A DNA stretch of 64,000 nt from Moraxellaceae bacterium AER2_44_116 (lineage in GTDB: Bacteria > Pseudomonadota > Gammaproteobacteria > Pseudomonadales > Moraxellaceae), in contig VIAD01000006.1 in NCBI GenBank assembly GCA_006546595.1, forward strand, positions 62,001 through 126,000, read 5' to 3'. Below are positions 62,774 to 64,000 of this stretch, one piece after another. Numbering within the stretch: the first letter of the stretch is position 1; each line of letters begins with the position of its first letter. A model generated the notes under the pieces. It made no database searches. It was not told the origin of the DNA and saw only the letters and a program-made list of their open reading frames with translations. Position numbers and translations under genes: made by a program.

Positions 62774-64000
62774 ATGACGAGTAAGATGATGAAAAAAACC
62801 ACTTTGACAATGATGATAGCTCTAAGTTCTTTGGCAATAGACTCCGCATACGCGACAAACGCAGTGTTGTCTGCACCATCAGCAACAACCAGCACTTTAG
62901 GGGGTTTTACTGCCTTATGGACAGGAAACCGTCTGCAAATTAAAAGTGGGTCGCGGGTGATTTGGGAGTCCGTGGCGGCAGAAAGTTTTTTGCGTGCAGG
63001 CACGCAGCAATTAGACGCGCATGAGTTGCGGGGTTCATTTACCACCACCGAAAATATCGTGACTCAATGTACCGATCAAACCATCACCTCATTTACCCAA
63101 AGCACCACAGAAATTGTTTTTAAAGGCCGTTTGTCGGGTAATGCCGCGTGTGCAACGGGCTATGTGTTGACGTTTACTCAGCCGTTAACAGGGCATTTAA
63201 AGTTTAGAGTGACGTTTGATAATCCCGCAGTCAACTACAGCGAACTCGCCTATAGCTCCAGTGCCGATGAGCGTTTTCACGGTTTTGGTGAGCAGTTTTC
63301 GGTGTTAAACATGAAAGGTAAAACCGTACCTGTGCTCTCTCAAGAAGGAGGCGTGGGTCGTGGTCATCAACCGATTAGTGCAGCCGTTAATCTAGGTTCA
63401 AAAGGGGCAGCTGGTGACGAACTCACCACCTATTACGCGGTGCCACAATATATTACCAACACCAATAAGTCGTTGTTTTTAGAAAGCACCGATTATTCAG
63501 TCTTTGATTTAAGTGATGCGAGTCGAGTCCGTGTACGTTTGTTTAGCGGTTTAATGACAGGTCGTATTTTAGCGGGCAATAGTATGTTGGAGTTGATTCA
63601 ACGCTTTACCGACTATACAGGCCGTATGCGTCCATTGCCGTCATGGTTTAATGAAGGCGCAATCGTCGGCATGCAAGGTGGTACAGATAAAGTTTCGACC
63701 GTATTAACCGAATTAGAGCGTCGTGGTACGCCTGTTGCGGGTGTATGGTTGCAAGATTGGGTCGGTAAACGTCAAACCAGTTTTGGCTCGCAATTATGGT
63801 GGAATTGGGAGTTAGATAAAGACCGTTATCCTAATTGGGATGGTTTGGTGAATCGTATCGAAAATCGTAATGGTCATGTGTTGTGCTATATCAATCCCTT
63901 TTTAGTGGATGCTACACCCAAAGGCAATGTTCGTCGTAATTTATACGCCGAAGCGGTTGCCAACAGTTATTTAGTCAAAAAAGCAGATGGCAGCGCGTAT
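62774..64000 (+). CDS. Secreted GH31 family glycosidase, N-terminal part (3' end outside window)
   Basis: Open to the last base, at least 409 codons. Signal peptide (hydrophobic stretch around 'LTMMIALSSLAIDSAYA'), an N-terminal beta domain with 'HGFGEQFSVLNMKGKTVPVLSQEGGVGRG', then the start of the GH31 barrel with 'GVWLQDWVGKRQTSFG' and 'WWNWELDKDRYPNW'. The pattern is close to the YihQ/sulfoquinovosidase branch of alpha-glucosidases; the catalytic Asp residues lie beyond the window. Three in-frame ATGs (62774, 62786, 62789) are possible starts. Substrate specificity is inference. Confidence 0.85.
   Translation, partial: MTSKMMKKTTLTMMIALSSLAIDSAYATNAVLSAPSATTSTLGGFTALWTGNRLQIKSGSRVIWESVAAESFLRAGTQQLDAHELRGSFTTTENIVTQCTDQTITSFTQSTTEIVFKGRLSGNAACATGYVLTFTQPLTGHLKFRVTFDNPAVNYSELAYSSSADERFHGFGEQFSVLNMKGKTVPVLSQEGGVGRGHQPISAAVNLGSKGAAGDELTTYYAVPQYITNTNKSLFLESTDYSVFDLSDASRVRVRLFSGLMTGRILAGNSMLELIQRFTDYTGRMRPLPSWFNEGAIVGMQGGTDKVSTVLTELERRGTPVAGVWLQDWVGKRQTSFGSQLWWNWELDKDRYPNWDGLVNRIENRNGHVLCYINPFLVDATPKGNVRRNLYAEAVANSYLVKKADGSAY

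Overview
The window is a chromosomal segment of a gammaproteobacterium of moderate-to-low GC. The genus cannot be fixed from sequence alone; a relative of the Thiotrichales/Beggiatoa type is a guess from base composition and pilus content. Genes are dense, no intergenic gap exceeds about 300 bases, and there is no rRNA, CRISPR array, prophage or intact insertion sequence. One tRNA gene is present.

Most of the window is three housekeeping blocks whose order, as I recall it, matches Pseudomonas. Block 1 (about 0.6-12.3 kb): ygfZ / sdhE-ygfX, nadB / rseC, a DegP/MucD protease, then lepA-lepB-DUF4845-rnc-era-recO-pdxJ. Block 2 (16.6-37.4 kb): rpsT / murJ-ribF-ileS-lspA-fkpB-ispH, the minor pilin/adhesin operon fimU-pilV-pilW-pilX-pilY1-pilE, fimT, thiO and the pilus regulators pilS-pilR. 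Block 3 (39.7-52.1 kb): tRNA-Thr, rpmE, mrcA / pilMNOPQ-aroK-aroB-damX-like, a small Cys-rich protein gene and hemE. Blocks 2 and 3 together encode much of a type IV pilus: the PilM-Q alignment complex and secretin, the minor pilins, the PilY1 tip adhesin and the PilSR two-component system.

Between the blocks lie lineage-specific stretches. The most interesting is 12.4-16.5 kb, with four minus-strand genes: an M14-like metallopeptidase, a small secreted Ala-rich protein with a poly-Ser/Thr tail, an O-antigen-ligase/O-oligosaccharyltransferase family membrane protein, and a SIMPL-domain periplasmic protein. The tail protein may be a glycosylation substrate of the neighbouring transferase. From 52.3 kb on are an ammonium transporter with a sigma-54 promoter and NtrC-like site, an uncharacterised protein, an epoxide-hydrolase-like enzyme, a lipoprotein, uup / slyX, a CPA2 antiporter, an uncharacterised 376-residue protein, a DUF4442 gene with yajQ, and the start of a secreted GH31 glycosidase that runs off the window.

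The strongest structural signal outside genes is a set of short palindromic repeats. One family (GTAGGGGCGA plus the inverted arm) sits at gene 3' ends and in nadB and pdxJ supplies the TAG stop codon itself. Other repeat-like units lie at 557-599, between ileS and lspA, and after slyX. A second notable point is the rseC-mucD locus, from which the sigma-E genes rpoE-rseA-rseB are missing.
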